A stretch of DNA of 64,000 nt, taken from positions 1 to 64,000 of the forward strand of contig NZ_CALJON010000008.1 in assembly GCF_937981445.1 (NCBI RefSeq), written 5' to 3'. Of the stretch, positions 24,851-34,312 are shown in pieces. Position 1 is the stretch's first letter, and each line of letters begins with the position of its first letter. The translations under genes and the position numbers were made by a program. The notes beneath the pieces are model-generated. The model had not been told where the DNA came from and made no database searches. It saw only the letters and a program-made list of their open reading frames with translations. This stretch comes from an uncultured Veillonella sp. (GTDB taxonomy: Bacteria; Bacillota; Negativicutes; Veillonellales; Veillonellaceae).

Positions 24851-26103
24851 ATATCTGGTACAAATTCACCATTTTGATTGCGAATTTCCATTTCTTCTTT
24901 TTGCGCTTTTAAAGATGGATCATTAAGTGTACCAAGAAGTCGACCATATAAGAAGTGATAGCACAAGAAGGCTACAATGGCAATTGCTGCGGTAAGTAAG
25001 AACATATTGGTAAAACCAATGAGTTCCTTAATGCCACCTAAGGCATAGGGACCAAAGCCAAGACCTAAGTCAAGAGCAATAAAATAGGTTGAAGTAGCAA
25101 TCCCAATGCGATGGAATGGAACCATTTTTACAACTACGGCCTGACCATTAGACATGTATGTACCATAACCTAAACCAACAAAAATAGCAGATAGTAAAAT
25201 CATCCAGCTAGCTGTGGCATAGGCTAATAATAAAATGCCAATAGCAAGGGAAATAAAGCAAGGGTATAATACATAGTTTTCACCCTTTCGGTCAAATAAT
25301 AGGCCAAGAGATGGACGAGTTAACGTAATAATAACGGCATACACAACAAAGAACCAGGTACCAGCTTGTACCATGTTAATTTCACGAGTATAAGACGCCA
25401 TAAAGCCTAATATACCAGAATAAGCGAAACCAACTAAAATGGAAACAAGTGTAATGGAATTAACACGAGGTTCTAAATAATCAGAAATTTTACGTCCTGA
25501 TTCTTCTTTTAAAACAGCGTCACTAAATACTGGTTCATCATATTTCATCATAAAGGCACCAACTACACAAAGTGCTACTAACACTACGCAAAGGGCGATG
25601 ATAAAATTAAAACTTGTTGTAGATAATAAGAAAATACCTAAAAATGGTCCAATAGCAGCGGCAAGGCTAGTACTTAAACCATAGTAGTTAATGCCTTCGC
25701 CACGACGCGATTTAGGAATAACACTGGCTACGATTGTACTAGTAGCTGTGGAGGTAACACCATAGGCAAAGCCATTGATAAAGCGCACTATGTCAAGAAC
25801 AATTAAGTTTGGCATGTAGAAATAAAGTGCTGTGGAAATAAGATAAATAAAAAGTCCGCCATAAAGCACTTTACGACTACCCAAGGTAGTTACAAAACGG
25901 CCGGCAAAAATACGTGCCACTACGGTACCTATAATATAGATACCAACAGCAAGACCGGCTTGGCTTGAAGTGGCATGCAAAGTATCCTTTGCCACAACCG
26001 CAATGATTACGATCAATAAATAATAAATCAAAAACACCAATAAGTTAATTACTGTGTCAAGCATGAACGGTAATGTCCAAAGCTTTTCTTTTTTAGCCTC
26101 CAT
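24829..26103 (-). CDS. MFS transporter
   Basis: Twelve-helix major facilitator protein, about 424 residues. Motif-A-like GRFVTTLGSRKVLYGG follows helix 2 and LLFDRKGENYVLY lies in the matching second-half loop. I choose ATG at 26103 (MEAKKEKLW) though its spacing from GAGGAG is 12 bases; the upstream ATG at 26115 touches the RBS. It lies between the sugar-acid operon and the fucose operon, separated from both by terminators. A carrier for a sugar or sugar acid is possible but the substrate is not determined. Its 3' end is tandemly repeated. Confidence 0.85.
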   Translation of the reverse strand: MEAKKEKLWTLPFMLDTVINLLVFLIYYLLIVIIAVVAKDTLHATSSQAGLAVGIYIIGTVVARIFAGRFVTTLGSRKVLYGGLFIYLISTALYFYMPNLIVLDIVRFINGFAYGVTSTATSTIVASVIPKSRRGEGINYYGLSTSLAAAIGPFLGIFLLSTTSFNFIIALCVVLVALCVVGAFMMKYDEPVFSDAVLKEESGRKISDYLEPRVNSITLVSILVGFAYSGILGFMASYTREINMVQAGTWFFVVYAVIITLTRPSLGLLFDRKGENYVLYPCFISLAIGILLLAYATASWMILLSAIFVGLGYGTYMSNGQAVVVKMVPFHRIGIATSTYFIALDLGLGFGPYALGGIKELIGFTNMFLLTAAIAIVAFLCYHFLYGRLLGTLNDPSLKAQKEEMEIRNQNGEFVPDMEASSLN

Positions 26104-26383
26104 AGCTAATAACATCTCCTCAATAAAATATTATTAATAAAACCTCATTACAGTGGCTAATTATATCTACCTTAGTTCATTCTGTAAAACAGTAAAAGAC
26201 GAAGTTTGTTATTAATTTAATTGATGATAAGTATTTTACCTTGATTTTAGTCATATATAGCTTTTGGTTATCAATCAGTATGCCTAAGCAATATATAAAA
26301 CTATGGCTCCCTAAATCAAAAGGTCCCTTTCATTTGTAATTTTTCATTTTGTGTATTACAAGAAGATTTTAGTCTTCTACTAA

Positions 26384-26411
26384 TTGACTCTACAACTACA
26401 TATGATATAAT
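26384..26411 (+). promoter_or_regulatory. Sigma-70-like promoter reading into a gene-free structured region
   Basis: TTGACT (26384-26389), 16-base spacer, TATAAT (26406-26411) on the plus strand, opposite to both neighbouring genes. A start near 26418 would transcribe the structured segment that follows. Confidence 0.65.
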
Positions 26412-26417
26412 AAAATT

Positions 26418-26787
26418 ACAAAGAGAGTTTTTAATGTACCATCACGTTAGGCTCATTTACATAGAACGGATTTTATAAGTCTAACGTATCAAAGTATTTA
26501 GAACACGTCTCTTACGTTAGACTGTTTTATTTATAGTGGATTAAATATCATTAACTTTACTACTATTACATAAATCGCCAAATATTCCTAACGAAAGCGT
26601 TTCAAATACAAATACCACCACCTTATAATAGGAGCCTACGGTATATTAAAAACTCTCTCCTACTTATGTTGAGAAAAATTTTACATAATATTGTGACTAT
26701 TAACTTGCCATGTTAATCCTTCCTCACAATATGAAAAGAGACTGTAATGACAGGTATCTATCAGTACCATATCATTACAGTCTCTTT
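26418..26787 (+). ncRNA. Candidate structured non-coding RNA
   Basis: No reading frame, but dense pairing. A 19-bp closing stem joins 26422-26440 and 26640-26658 (one G-U pair). Inside it TAGGCTC (26448-26454) pairs with GAGCCTA (26632-26638), and an 11-bp hairpin lies at 26478-26523. Further on there is a nested hairpin (ATATTGTGA...TCACAATAT, about 26687-26731, with ATTAAC/GTTAAT inside), then the 16-bp terminator stem at 26735-26787. A near-consensus promoter sits at the left end. The length of about 370 suggested RNase P RNA or tmRNA, but their signature sequences are missing. A small inverted-repeat mobile element (MITE) is the main alternative. Confidence 0.5.
26735..26787. terminator. 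Bidirectional terminator between fucose operon and the structured region
   Basis: AAAGAGACTGTAATGA and its complement pair with a loop of about 21 bases; on the plus strand TTTCTTTGTTTTG follows. On the minus strand it ends the fucO transcript. Confidence 0.8.
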
Positions 26788-26849
26788 CTTTGTTTTGTCC
26801 TATAAGCTTATAAGCCTAACCTTATATAAACCTTAATTTAAGTCAAATC

Positions 26850-28001
26850 TTATAAAATGGAGCGGTAAATTTCTTCGATTTCGCCTTGAGATACGTCACG
26901 AGGATTACCAGGTGTACAAGCATCTTTAGCAGCTGATTCAGCTAGGAATGCAATATCTTCCTCTTTTACACCCGCCGCAAGAAGGCTCTTAGGAATTTCT
27001 ACATCGTCAGCTAATTGCTGAATGGCATCAATAGCTGCTTTTTGATACTCTTCCTTGCTCATGCCGTCTACATTTTGTACACCCATAGCCTTAGCTAAAT
27101 CGCGATATTTTTCACCTGTAGCTGGTGCATTGAATTTAAGTACTGCTGTAAGCATCATAGCACAAGCTTTACCATGTGGAATATCATATAAAGCGCTCAA
27201 CGGATGTGCCATAGAGTGAACAATACCAAGCCCTACATTGGAGAAACCCATGCCTGCAATATATTGGCCAAGAGCCATTTGTTCGCGTGCTTTAGCATCG
27301 CCAGCTACTGCGGAGCGTAAGGAGCGAGAAATAATTTCGATTGCTTTAAGATGAAGCATATCCGTCATTTCCCAAGCACCCTTAGTAATGAAGCCTTCCA
27401 CAGCATGAACTAAAGCGTCCATCCCCGTAGCCGCACAAAGACCTTTTGGCATACCCATAGACATATCAGGGTCAACAATGGCAACGATTGGGATGTCATG
27501 AGGATCCGCACACACGAATTTACGATGTTTTTCTTCGTCTGTAATTACATAGTTAATTGTAACTTCAGCAGCTGTACCAGATGTAGTTGTTACGGCAATA
27601 ATAGGCAAGCATTTATTCTTAGTATCTGCTACCCCTTCGAGGCTGCGCACATCAGCAAACTCAGGATTTGTCATAATAATGGCAATGGCTTTACTTGTAT
27701 CAATGGTACTGCCCCCACCAATAGCAACGATGCAGTCAGCACCTGCTTTTTTACAAGCAGCTACACCATCTTGCACGTTTTTAATAGTTGGATTAGCTTT
27801 TAATTCATCAAAAATTTCATACGCTACGCCAGCTTCATCTAAAAGAGCTGTTACTTTAGTAGCTACGCCGAATTTGATTAAATCCTTGTCAGTAGTTACA
27901 AGTACCTTCTTCAAATTGTTAGCCTTCAACTCGCCCACAATTTTCTGAATGGCACCAAAGCCAAAATAAGATGTTTCATTTAAAATCATACGGTTTACCA
28001 T
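26850..28001 (-). CDS. fucO: Iron-dependent alcohol dehydrogenase, probable lactaldehyde reductase
   Basis: 383 residues, group III Fe-ADH. Shows the NAD-binding GGGSTIDTSKA, TTTSGTAAEVT, and the metal site: Asp in GMDALVHAVEGF and His residues in GIVHSMAHPLSALYDIPHG. Most similar in layout to E. coli FucO, which reduces L-lactaldehyde to L-1,2-propanediol with NADH. RBS AGGAGG. Last gene of the fucose block, behind the aldolase that would produce L-lactaldehyde, so this role fits. Other short aldehydes cannot be excluded. Confidence 0.88.
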   Translation of the reverse strand: MVNRMILNETSYFGFGAIQKIVGELKANNLKKVLVTTDKDLIKFGVATKVTALLDEAGVAYEIFDELKANPTIKNVQDGVAACKKAGADCIVAIGGGSTIDTSKAIAIIMTNPEFADVRSLEGVADTKNKCLPIIAVTTTSGTAAEVTINYVITDEEKHRKFVCADPHDIPIVAIVDPDMSMGMPKGLCAATGMDALVHAVEGFITKGAWEMTDMLHLKAIEIISRSLRSAVAGDAKAREQMALGQYIAGMGFSNVGLGIVHSMAHPLSALYDIPHGKACAMMLTAVLKFNAPATGEKYRDLAKAMGVQNVDGMSKEEYQKAAIDAIQQLADDVEIPKSLLAAGVKEEDIAFLAESAAKDACTPGNPRDVSQGEIEEIYRSIL

Positions 28002-28174
28002 AATGCTATGCCTCCTAATTGAGTAACACTAAAATTGATTTGTCATCTGGATAAAATACCGCTTGGATAAAATACTGCTTTATATTATCCCTTACATCAT
28101 ACTTATACTATTCGACCATAAAGGGTCATTTCCCTGCTTTTAATTTCCCCTTTTTATTTTACGCGTCAACTAAA

Positions 28175-29071
28175 TTATTTATTACGCCACAAGGCATTAG
28201 CCACTGGTTCTAAGGCCTTTTTCTCACCTTCAGTTAATGGCTTAATAGGTACACGGCAATATTCCTGCATAGGATAGCCTTTTTCCTTTAAGGCCCATTT
28301 CATAACTGGATTAAATGGCGTATGTACTTCATAGAAAGCAAAGTAAGCATCAATTTGACGTTGTAACTCTTGAAGTTCGCCTAAGTTTTCAGCCTTCAAT
28401 GCTTTTACAACTTTAGCACACATAGCTGCATCTACATTAGACAGTGCCCCTATACAACCATCACCACCAGAAATGACAGATGGAATACAGTTATTATCAT
28501 AACCAGTAAAGATTTTAAAATCTGCATATTTAGGTTTGATAAACTGAATATATCGCTGTGTATGACGAAGTACAGGATGCGTGTCTTTAACGCCCACTAA
28601 ATTATCATGTTTCTCACGCAAGGAAAGGAGCATTTCAGCACTCACATCATAACCTGTGCGATCCGCATAATTATATAAGTACACAGGCCCATTAATAGCG
28701 CTCAATACTTCATCATAATAAGCCCATACATCTTGTTCATTACAAGCACTGTAATACGGACCCACGATGATAACCGCATCAGCACCAGCTGCTAGCACTT
28801 CATTGGAAAGCTGAATCGTCTCTGCTTTAACCATGCGCCCTGTGCCGGCAATGATTTCCCATTTACCCTTTGTATACGAAATAGCATCTAAAATAAATTC
28901 TTTAATTTCATCATAGGAAAATGCGTAGAATTCGCCTGCACTTCCGCCTACTAACACACCATCTAGGCCAGCTTCAATTAAACGGTCATAAAAGGCATGC
29001 ATTTCTTCATAGTTTACTGACTCATCTTGATTCATAGAGGTCAGTATAGGACATATATATTTTGCATTCAT
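28175..29071 (-). CDS. DapA/NanA-family aldolase, probable 2-keto-3-deoxy-L-fuconate aldolase
   Basis: 298 residues, class I aldolase TIM barrel. Typical points: GVLVGGSAGEFYAFSYDE, the Tyr in VYLYNYADRTG, the Schiff-base Lys in LVGVKDTHP, and GGDGCIGALSNV. The family includes dihydrodipicolinate synthase, but the setting in a fucose operon matches the DapA-like protein of the Campylobacter jejuni fucose locus (Cj0481), which splits keto-deoxy-fuconate into pyruvate and L-lactaldehyde. 15 bases separate its RBS region from the upstream gene's stop. Confidence 0.85.
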   Translation of the reverse strand: MNAKYICPILTSMNQDESVNYEEMHAFYDRLIEAGLDGVLVGGSAGEFYAFSYDEIKEFILDAISYTKGKWEIIAGTGRMVKAETIQLSNEVLAAGADAVIIVGPYYSACNEQDVWAYYDEVLSAINGPVYLYNYADRTGYDVSAEMLLSLREKHDNLVGVKDTHPVLRHTQRYIQFIKPKYADFKIFTGYDNNCIPSVISGGDGCIGALSNVDAAMCAKVVKALKAENLGELQELQRQIDAYFAFYEVHTPFNPVMKWALKEKGYPMQEYCRVPIKPLTEGEKKALEPVANALWRNK

Positions 29072-29086
29072 TGGTCTAACTCCCTT

Positions 29087-30199
29087 TTATTTCTTGTTTA
29101 AATCATATACTAAATCCATATTAGCCCACCACTCATCCTTGTAGGCCCCTTCAATGCGGGTCTGGCATGGATCGGTTTCGCGCCACCATCGTTGTGTTTC
29201 TAGGTCCTGCGCCATTTTAGCCATATCATAGGCAAAATCATCACCTTCATAAACCATGATGGAGAATAATAAATCATCGCGATTGAAAATCTTGTATTTT
29301 GTAATCCCGCATTCGCGAATCATTTTGTTTACACTAGAGAATGGATTGGCATGAAGCTCTTTGTAATATTCTGCTTTTTCAGGACGCAATTTAATAACGC
29401 TGGCAAACACTTGAGGCGTATTGATTTTGTATAATTTCTTTGCATTTTTTGAGAAAATATCTGGGTCATCTTGGAAATACTCGCGTACCGCCTGTAAATG
29501 ACTGTCAAAGGATGCATATAATTCCACTACTGGGAAGTTTGACGCATAAAGTAATTTACCATGATCAAAAGTCCCACTAATAAAATCTAAAAGCTCTTTT
29601 ACAAACGTTTTATTTTCTGTCGCAAAACCTGATACTTTACAATACACATTAGGCAGGCTAGCCAATTTGGTCATAGCCTCTTTATAAGCCGGCGTCAATT
29701 CCGTTACATTGCCACAATGGTTAACCACTAGCTTCAAGCTAGGCACTTCAGCTGCCGCTTGATAAATATCAAGCAACTCTTCTACGCGATTACAGCTTTC
29801 AAAGATTAAGCCTTTTTCCGCTAAGACTTCCAACCCTTCAATAAAGCTGCGCTCTAAGCAGCGACCGCGCGGTGCCGTATCAATGTGTAGGGGTTCGCGA
29901 ACCCCTACAATTCCTGATGGCAAGCGCACATGACCACTTAAATTCCGCACGCGCATTGTTTTAGCTAAAATGTATGGACTATTAAGATTGAATATATATT
30001 CATCTTCTTTTATCGCATTATCACAGTCTACCTCAACATAGATGCCGCCTTTAAAATCTACGCCTGCTTTAGCATATTCTTTTACTAAATCATCCATAGA
30101 AAAGCTGCGTCTAATAATCCCTTTGCACGAATTGAGCCAAGGTAGATGCAACACATCTAAATCCCAAATATGAAAATGGGAATCTACTATCTCCAACAT
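29087..30199 (-). CDS. Amidohydrolase (L-fucono-lactonase) fused to an L-rhamnose/L-fucose mutarotase domain
   Basis: 370 residues with two domains. Residues 1-255 are an amidohydrolase-2 barrel: the N-terminal HxH in VDSHFHIWDL, LVVNHCGN, and YASNFPV at the last strand. Residues about 262-365 match the RhaM/FucM-like mutarotase family (VIKLRPEKAEYYKELH, IFNRDDLLFSIMVYEGDD, QRWWRETDP). In Campylobacter the lactonase and mutarotase are separate neighbours (Cj0487, Cj0488); here they are one chain. It would epimerise L-fucose and open the lactone made by the dehydrogenase. Confidence 0.85.
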   Translation of the reverse strand: MLEIVDSHFHIWDLDVLHLPWLNSCKGIIRRSFSMDDLVKEYAKAGVDFKGGIYVEVDCDNAIKEDEYIFNLNSPYILAKTMRVRNLSGHVRLPSGIVGVREPLHIDTAPRGRCLERSFIEGLEVLAEKGLIFESCNRVEELLDIYQAAAEVPSLKLVVNHCGNVTELTPAYKEAMTKLASLPNVYCKVSGFATENKTFVKELLDFISGTFDHGKLLYASNFPVVELYASFDSHLQAVREYFQDDPDIFSKNAKKLYKINTPQVFASVIKLRPEKAEYYKELHANPFSSVNKMIRECGITKYKIFNRDDLLFSIMVYEGDDFAYDMAKMAQDLETQRWWRETDPCQTRIEGAYKDEWWANMDLVYDLNKK

Positions 30200-30244
30200 A
30201 TGTAAAAACTCCTTTCCTGCTATCTAAAGCAAGGACAGTATCCC

Positions 30245-31504
30245 TTATTCACCTTGATGAACACCTTTAAGTCCATACCAAGCCACATACAAGAAGCAAG
30301 GTGTTAAGAGTAAGAAGCTAGCCCCTGTGCCCCATTGGTCAGCAATATGCCCCATAAAGAATGGCATGAATGCACCACCTACGATACTCATAATGAGTAA
30401 ACTAGACGCTTTCTTTACACAGTTTTCAGGGATTTTCACAACTGATAAGGCAAAGATCGTAGGGAAGCTAATGGACATGAAGAAGAAGGATAACCAGAGC
30501 ACGATAACAGCTGGTAAATCATGTACGAATTGTAACACAATCATAATCCCAGCATTGATTAAGGAATAAATAGCTAATAATACATTACTCTTAACTTTTT
30601 TCATAATTGGCGTAGTCACTACACGACCGATTAAGAAAGCTACCAAGGCAATACTAAAGAAGTAGGCTGCTTGATGGTCCCCTAGACCTTGCCAGTGTTC
30701 TACGCAATAGTTAATAAAGAAAGCACCAGCACCAACTTGTGCAGCAATATACAAGAATTCAGCAATAACACCTAAACGAAAATGGCGATATTTAAATAAG
30801 GTACTGTAAGAACCAGTATCTCCTTCAGCAGCTGTAACAGCTTTATCGCCAGCGGCTTCGCTTACTTCAGAGCCTTCAGGCATTTTAGCTAAGAAGAACA
30901 ATACTAGCACCGCTAATACAACGACAGCAATACCAACATATACCATTTGTACATTGGACATGTTTTGGTCCACATCGCCATGAGATAGGGAGAGGAATAA
31001 AGCGCCCCCTACGATAGGTCCTAAGAACTGACCCACCCCATTAAAGCTTTGGGCCATATTAATACGGAACGCCGCGTCTTCATCACTCCCTAGCTTTGTA
31101 ATATAAGGGTTCGCATTTGTCTCTAAACTACCAAGACCGCAGGCGATGATGAAGAAAGCTAATAAGAATAAATTAAAGCTCTGCGCATTACTAGCAGGGA
31201 TAATAAGCAAGGCCCCTAAGGCATAGAGGGCAAGCCCCATAATAATCCCGCCTTTATAGCCAAATTTTGTAGCTATCATTGACGCTGGAATGGCGATAAC
31301 AAAATATCCACCAAAATACGCCGCTTGCAATAAGCCCGACACGGCTTTAGTAATGCCTAGATGGTTTTGGAAGTTTTTATTCATAACATCCAATAAGCCA
31401 TAGCTAAAGCCCCAAAGGAAGAATAGGGACGTAACTAACCAAAAGGCAATTTTAATATTTCTACTCGTTACAACCTTATTAACTACATTTGAATTACTGC
31501 TCAT
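30245..31504 (-). CDS. fucP: L-fucose:H+ symporter family MFS permease
   Basis: 419 residues, twelve helices, FucP/GluP branch of the major facilitators. Recognised from LFFLWGFSYGLLDVMNKNFQ, CGLGSLETNANPYITKLG and NMAQSFNGVGQFLGPIVGG, all hallmarks of FucP-like carriers. It imports free L-fucose by proton symport, as expected for a pathway that does not phosphorylate early. RBS AGGAGG; 12 bases downstream of the SDR gene. Confidence 0.92.
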   Translation of the reverse strand: MSSNSNVVNKVVTSRNIKIAFWLVTSLFFLWGFSYGLLDVMNKNFQNHLGITKAVSGLLQAAYFGGYFVIAIPASMIATKFGYKGGIIMGLALYALGALLIIPASNAQSFNLFLLAFFIIACGLGSLETNANPYITKLGSDEDAAFRINMAQSFNGVGQFLGPIVGGALFLSLSHGDVDQNMSNVQMVYVGIAVVVLAVLVLFFLAKMPEGSEVSEAAGDKAVTAAEGDTGSYSTLFKYRHFRLGVIAEFLYIAAQVGAGAFFINYCVEHWQGLGDHQAAYFFSIALVAFLIGRVVTTPIMKKVKSNVLLAIYSLINAGIMIVLQFVHDLPAVIVLWLSFFFMSISFPTIFALSVVKIPENCVKKASSLLIMSIVGGAFMPFFMGHIADQWGTGASFLLLTPCFLYVAWYGLKGVHQGE

Positions 31505-31516
31505 AATAACTTCCTC

Positions 31517-32296
31517 CTAGCTTAAGGCACGATCGAGGTGTACATAACCACCATCAACAAAAATCCATTGACCTGTTGTATGAGAGGATTTAGGTGATAA
31601 TACGAATACCGCTGTATCGGCAATTTCTTCCACGCTTGTAAAACGGCGTTCAAATGGAATCTTATCAGTGATTACTTTTTTACGAGCTTCTGGGTCATCA
31701 AAAGTTTTAATCCAATTAGCATACAATGGAGTCCAGCATTCACTTACAACAATGCAATTGCTGCGCACGCCATCATCAAGAAGTGCGGCAGCCCATTCAC
31801 GAGTCAGCCCTAAAATAGCCCCTTTAGCAGCTGCATACGCACTTGTTTTGCCTTGACCAGTAAGTGCTGTTTTAGAACCGATGTTTAAGATAGAACCTTT
31901 TGATTCACGCAAATAATCAATGGATGCATGAACGAGTTCATAGTAATGAGTTAAATTACCATGTAAGCTCTTTTCAAAGTCTTCCCAGGAAGTTGAGTCT
32001 AAATCTTTATTGTCATTAGCCCCTGCATTATTTACAATCCCATAAATGCCGCCCCGTTTTTTAGCTACTTCATCAACAATGCCTTTGATTTTATCGGTTT
32101 CATTAAGATCGATTTCATAGAAATCATAATCTGTGGTAATCGCTTCTATTTGACTTTTAAATTCATCATCAAGTGGTGAACGAGTTAAAATAACAGGAAT
32201 CGCTCCTTCTTTAGCAAGTGATAAGGTGATGCCACTGCCAATCCCTTTGCTACCACCTGTAACGATAACTACTTTCCCTTTTAATTGCAAATCCAT
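31517..32296 (-). CDS. SDR-family dehydrogenase, probable L-fucose dehydrogenase
   Basis: 259 residues, classical short-chain dehydrogenase. Cofactor motif TGGSKGIGSG, NNAG, catalytic Ser in LNIGSKTALTG and YAAAK (Tyr, Lys). In the matching Campylobacter locus the SDR (Cj0485) oxidises L-fucose to the lactone; position between FucP and the dehydratase supports the same step here. Ends FVDGGYVHLDRALS. Sugar specificity is inferred from context. Confidence 0.87.
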   Translation of the reverse strand: MDLQLKGKVVIVTGGSKGIGSGITLSLAKEGAIPVILTRSPLDDEFKSQIEAITTDYDFYEIDLNETDKIKGIVDEVAKKRGGIYGIVNNAGANDNKDLDSTSWEDFEKSLHGNLTHYYELVHASIDYLRESKGSILNIGSKTALTGQGKTSAYAAAKGAILGLTREWAAALLDDGVRSNCIVVSECWTPLYANWIKTFDDPEARKKVITDKIPFERRFTSVEEIADTAVFVLSPKSSHTTGQWIFVDGGYVHLDRALS

Positions 32297-32384
32297 GATT
32301 CATTCCTCCTAAATACACTATTACACAAAATATATAAATTATATTTCCTATGGCTCCTTACCTAGCCATTTTCAACCAAGAAAG

Positions 32385-33902
32385 TTAAACTGTTGTAGCT
32401 AAGCGCCAAATAGAGAAGTCATTTTGCTCATTAATTTCGGCCTTAGTCATTTCTCCATCACCATATGTAACTATGGCTTCGACAATTTCAACGCCTACGT
32501 CTTTAATCGTCTTCTTACCATCTACAATGGTGCCCCCATTTAAATCAATAGAGTCATTCATATTTTCAAAAGTAAAGGTGTTAGATGCAATTTTAATTGT
32601 TGGTGTAATAGGACTGCCCGTTGGTGTCCCGCGGCCAGTTGTAAATACGCAAATATTACAACCACCTGCCACCATACCGCTAAGCTGTTCAATATCATTA
32701 CCTGGCGTATTCATAAACGTAAGGCCTTTATCAGTAATCGGTGCTGCATATGGTTTTACTGCCACCACTGGAGAGTTCCCAGCTTTATAAATGCACCCCA
32801 ACGATTTTTCTTCAATACTACTAAGTCCCCCCTCAATATTCCCTGGGCTTGGGTTAGCGCCGCGAATATCAGCATGAGAATCGAGTACTACCTTTTCATA
32901 TCCTTTAATAGTATCTAAAATAGCCTGTTGTACTTCTGGTGTAACACCGCGCTGAGCTAGAATATGTTCAGCCCCAATAAGTTCCGTTGTTTCCGCTAAT
33001 ATAACGGCACCACCTTGGCTTACTACTATGTCAGAGGCTACGCCGAGCGCTGGATTGGCACTAAGCCCTGAGAAGCTATCACTACCGCCGCATTCAGTAC
33101 CTAGTACTACATCAGTTAAGTCCCCTTCACTACGCGTTTCTTTTAACGCATCTTGAAGCATAGCTTTCACAAGCTCCATACCTTTTTTAATACTCTTATC
33201 AGTGCCGCCACATTCTTGAATATTAAAGAATTCAACCCGCTTATATGGTGCCCGCTCTTTAATCTTTTTAGCTGTTTCTTCTGCCTGCACAACTTCACAA
33301 CCAAGACCTACAAGTAATACAGCATACACATTAGGATTAGCTGCCGTCCCTACAATAACATCTGTAGTTTGATCTGCATCATAGGAAAGCTCACTACAAC
33401 CATGTTGATGACTTACATATACCACCTTCGTATCATCCCGTCGTGGTGTATCACTATACATAACACCATTAGCAATACGCTCTACTACTTTATTAGCACA
33501 ATGTACGCTAGGAATTACAAGTACATGATTGCGGAAGCCAAAACTACCATCAGGGCGACGATAGCCTGTTAAGTGATACTTTGTATCTACATGTTCTACC
33601 ACTTTATTGCGGTTTCCGTCTTGTTCAATGTGACGAACTGAAGTGTCCACATCGCCGCGCCCGCGTTCACCTTCAATATTATGAACATGAACCCATTGAC
33701 CTGCTTCAATATCCACTTCAGCTATGCCAATATGGGAGTCGTATTTAATAACCGGTTGGCCCTTAGCAATCGCTTCAGTAGCAAATTTATGCCCCTTCGG
33801 AATATCTTCCTTAATCGTTACATCTAATACAACATCACCTTTATGCAAAGGTTCAATGGCTGTTGCCACATTGTCAATTGCACCCACATGAATGCCTTTC
33901 AT
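32385..33902 (-). CDS. UxaA-family (altronate/galactarate-type) dehydratase, probable L-fuconate dehydratase
   Basis: 505 residues. N-terminal SAF domain (about 1-75), then the large altronate-dehydratase domain: HQHGCSEL, LVGLGCEVVQ, EFFNIQECGGTDKS, GTECGGSDSFSG, and CNICVFTTGRGTPTGS near the C-terminus with conserved Cys that may hold iron. The fucose block contains no enolase-type fuconate dehydratase, so this enzyme probably takes L-fuconate to 2-keto-3-deoxy-fuconate, as the UxaA-like pair does in Campylobacter (Cj0482/Cj0483). First gene of the operon, divergent from the IclR gene. Confidence 0.85.
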   Translation of the reverse strand: MKGIHVGAIDNVATAIEPLHKGDVVLDVTIKEDIPKGHKFATEAIAKGQPVIKYDSHIGIAEVDIEAGQWVHVHNIEGERGRGDVDTSVRHIEQDGNRNKVVEHVDTKYHLTGYRRPDGSFGFRNHVLVIPSVHCANKVVERIANGVMYSDTPRRDDTKVVYVSHQHGCSELSYDADQTTDVIVGTAANPNVYAVLLVGLGCEVVQAEETAKKIKERAPYKRVEFFNIQECGGTDKSIKKGMELVKAMLQDALKETRSEGDLTDVVLGTECGGSDSFSGLSANPALGVASDIVVSQGGAVILAETTELIGAEHILAQRGVTPEVQQAILDTIKGYEKVVLDSHADIRGANPSPGNIEGGLSSIEEKSLGCIYKAGNSPVVAVKPYAAPITDKGLTFMNTPGNDIEQLSGMVAGGCNICVFTTGRGTPTGSPITPTIKIASNTFTFENMNDSIDLNGGTIVDGKKTIKDVGVEIVEAIVTYGDGEMTKAEINEQNDFSIWRLATTV

Positions 33903-33995
33903 ACGTACACCTCCGTCATAATCACACGCCTACACATTCGTATATAAGTAAATTAATATTTTTTTCGTACGCTCTATGAGTTAATCTTATACTTG

Positions 33996-34031
33996 TTATA
34001 CGTATAAGTCAATAATTTACGTATATACGTA
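33996..34031. promoter_or_regulatory. Candidate IclR-regulator operators
   Basis: Two perfect palindromes, TTATACGTATAA (33996-34007) and TACGTATATACGTA (34018-34031), lie about 100 bases upstream of the UxaA gene in the divergent intergenic region; a half copy TTACGTATAT is at 34131. Spacing between centres is about 23 bases, roughly two helix turns. Confidence 0.55.
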
Positions 34032-34312
34032 TTGCCAATAATGCATATGCAAGCTAAAATATCTATTACTTTTGCACTTTCCACATATGAGTAGGCATAT
34101 ATCAATTAATGTGCTAAAATAAAACCAAAATTACGTATATCCGAATATTAACATGTTTTTCGTACAATATATTTCATAACATATATGTTATGCCATATGT
34201 TTCATAACATACATTTCATGACATACGTTGTATGCCCTATATTTCATGAGGTATGTTCCATACCATATATTCCATACCATACAATTCATTTACTATATAT
34301 TTAGGAGTTAGT

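Noticed and set aside
26418..26787. RNase P RNA or tmRNA
   Set aside because: Length fits, but neither the GAGGAAAGTCC-type P RNA motif nor the tRNA-like T-arm and CCA end of tmRNA is present on either strand.
28175..29071. Lysine-pathway dihydrodipicolinate synthase
   Set aside because: Fold is the same, but operon position and neighbours point to a sugar-acid aldolase.
32385..33902. Altronate or galactarate dehydratase in uronate use
   Set aside because: Family fits, but no uronate isomerase or reductase is nearby and every neighbour fits the fucose route.
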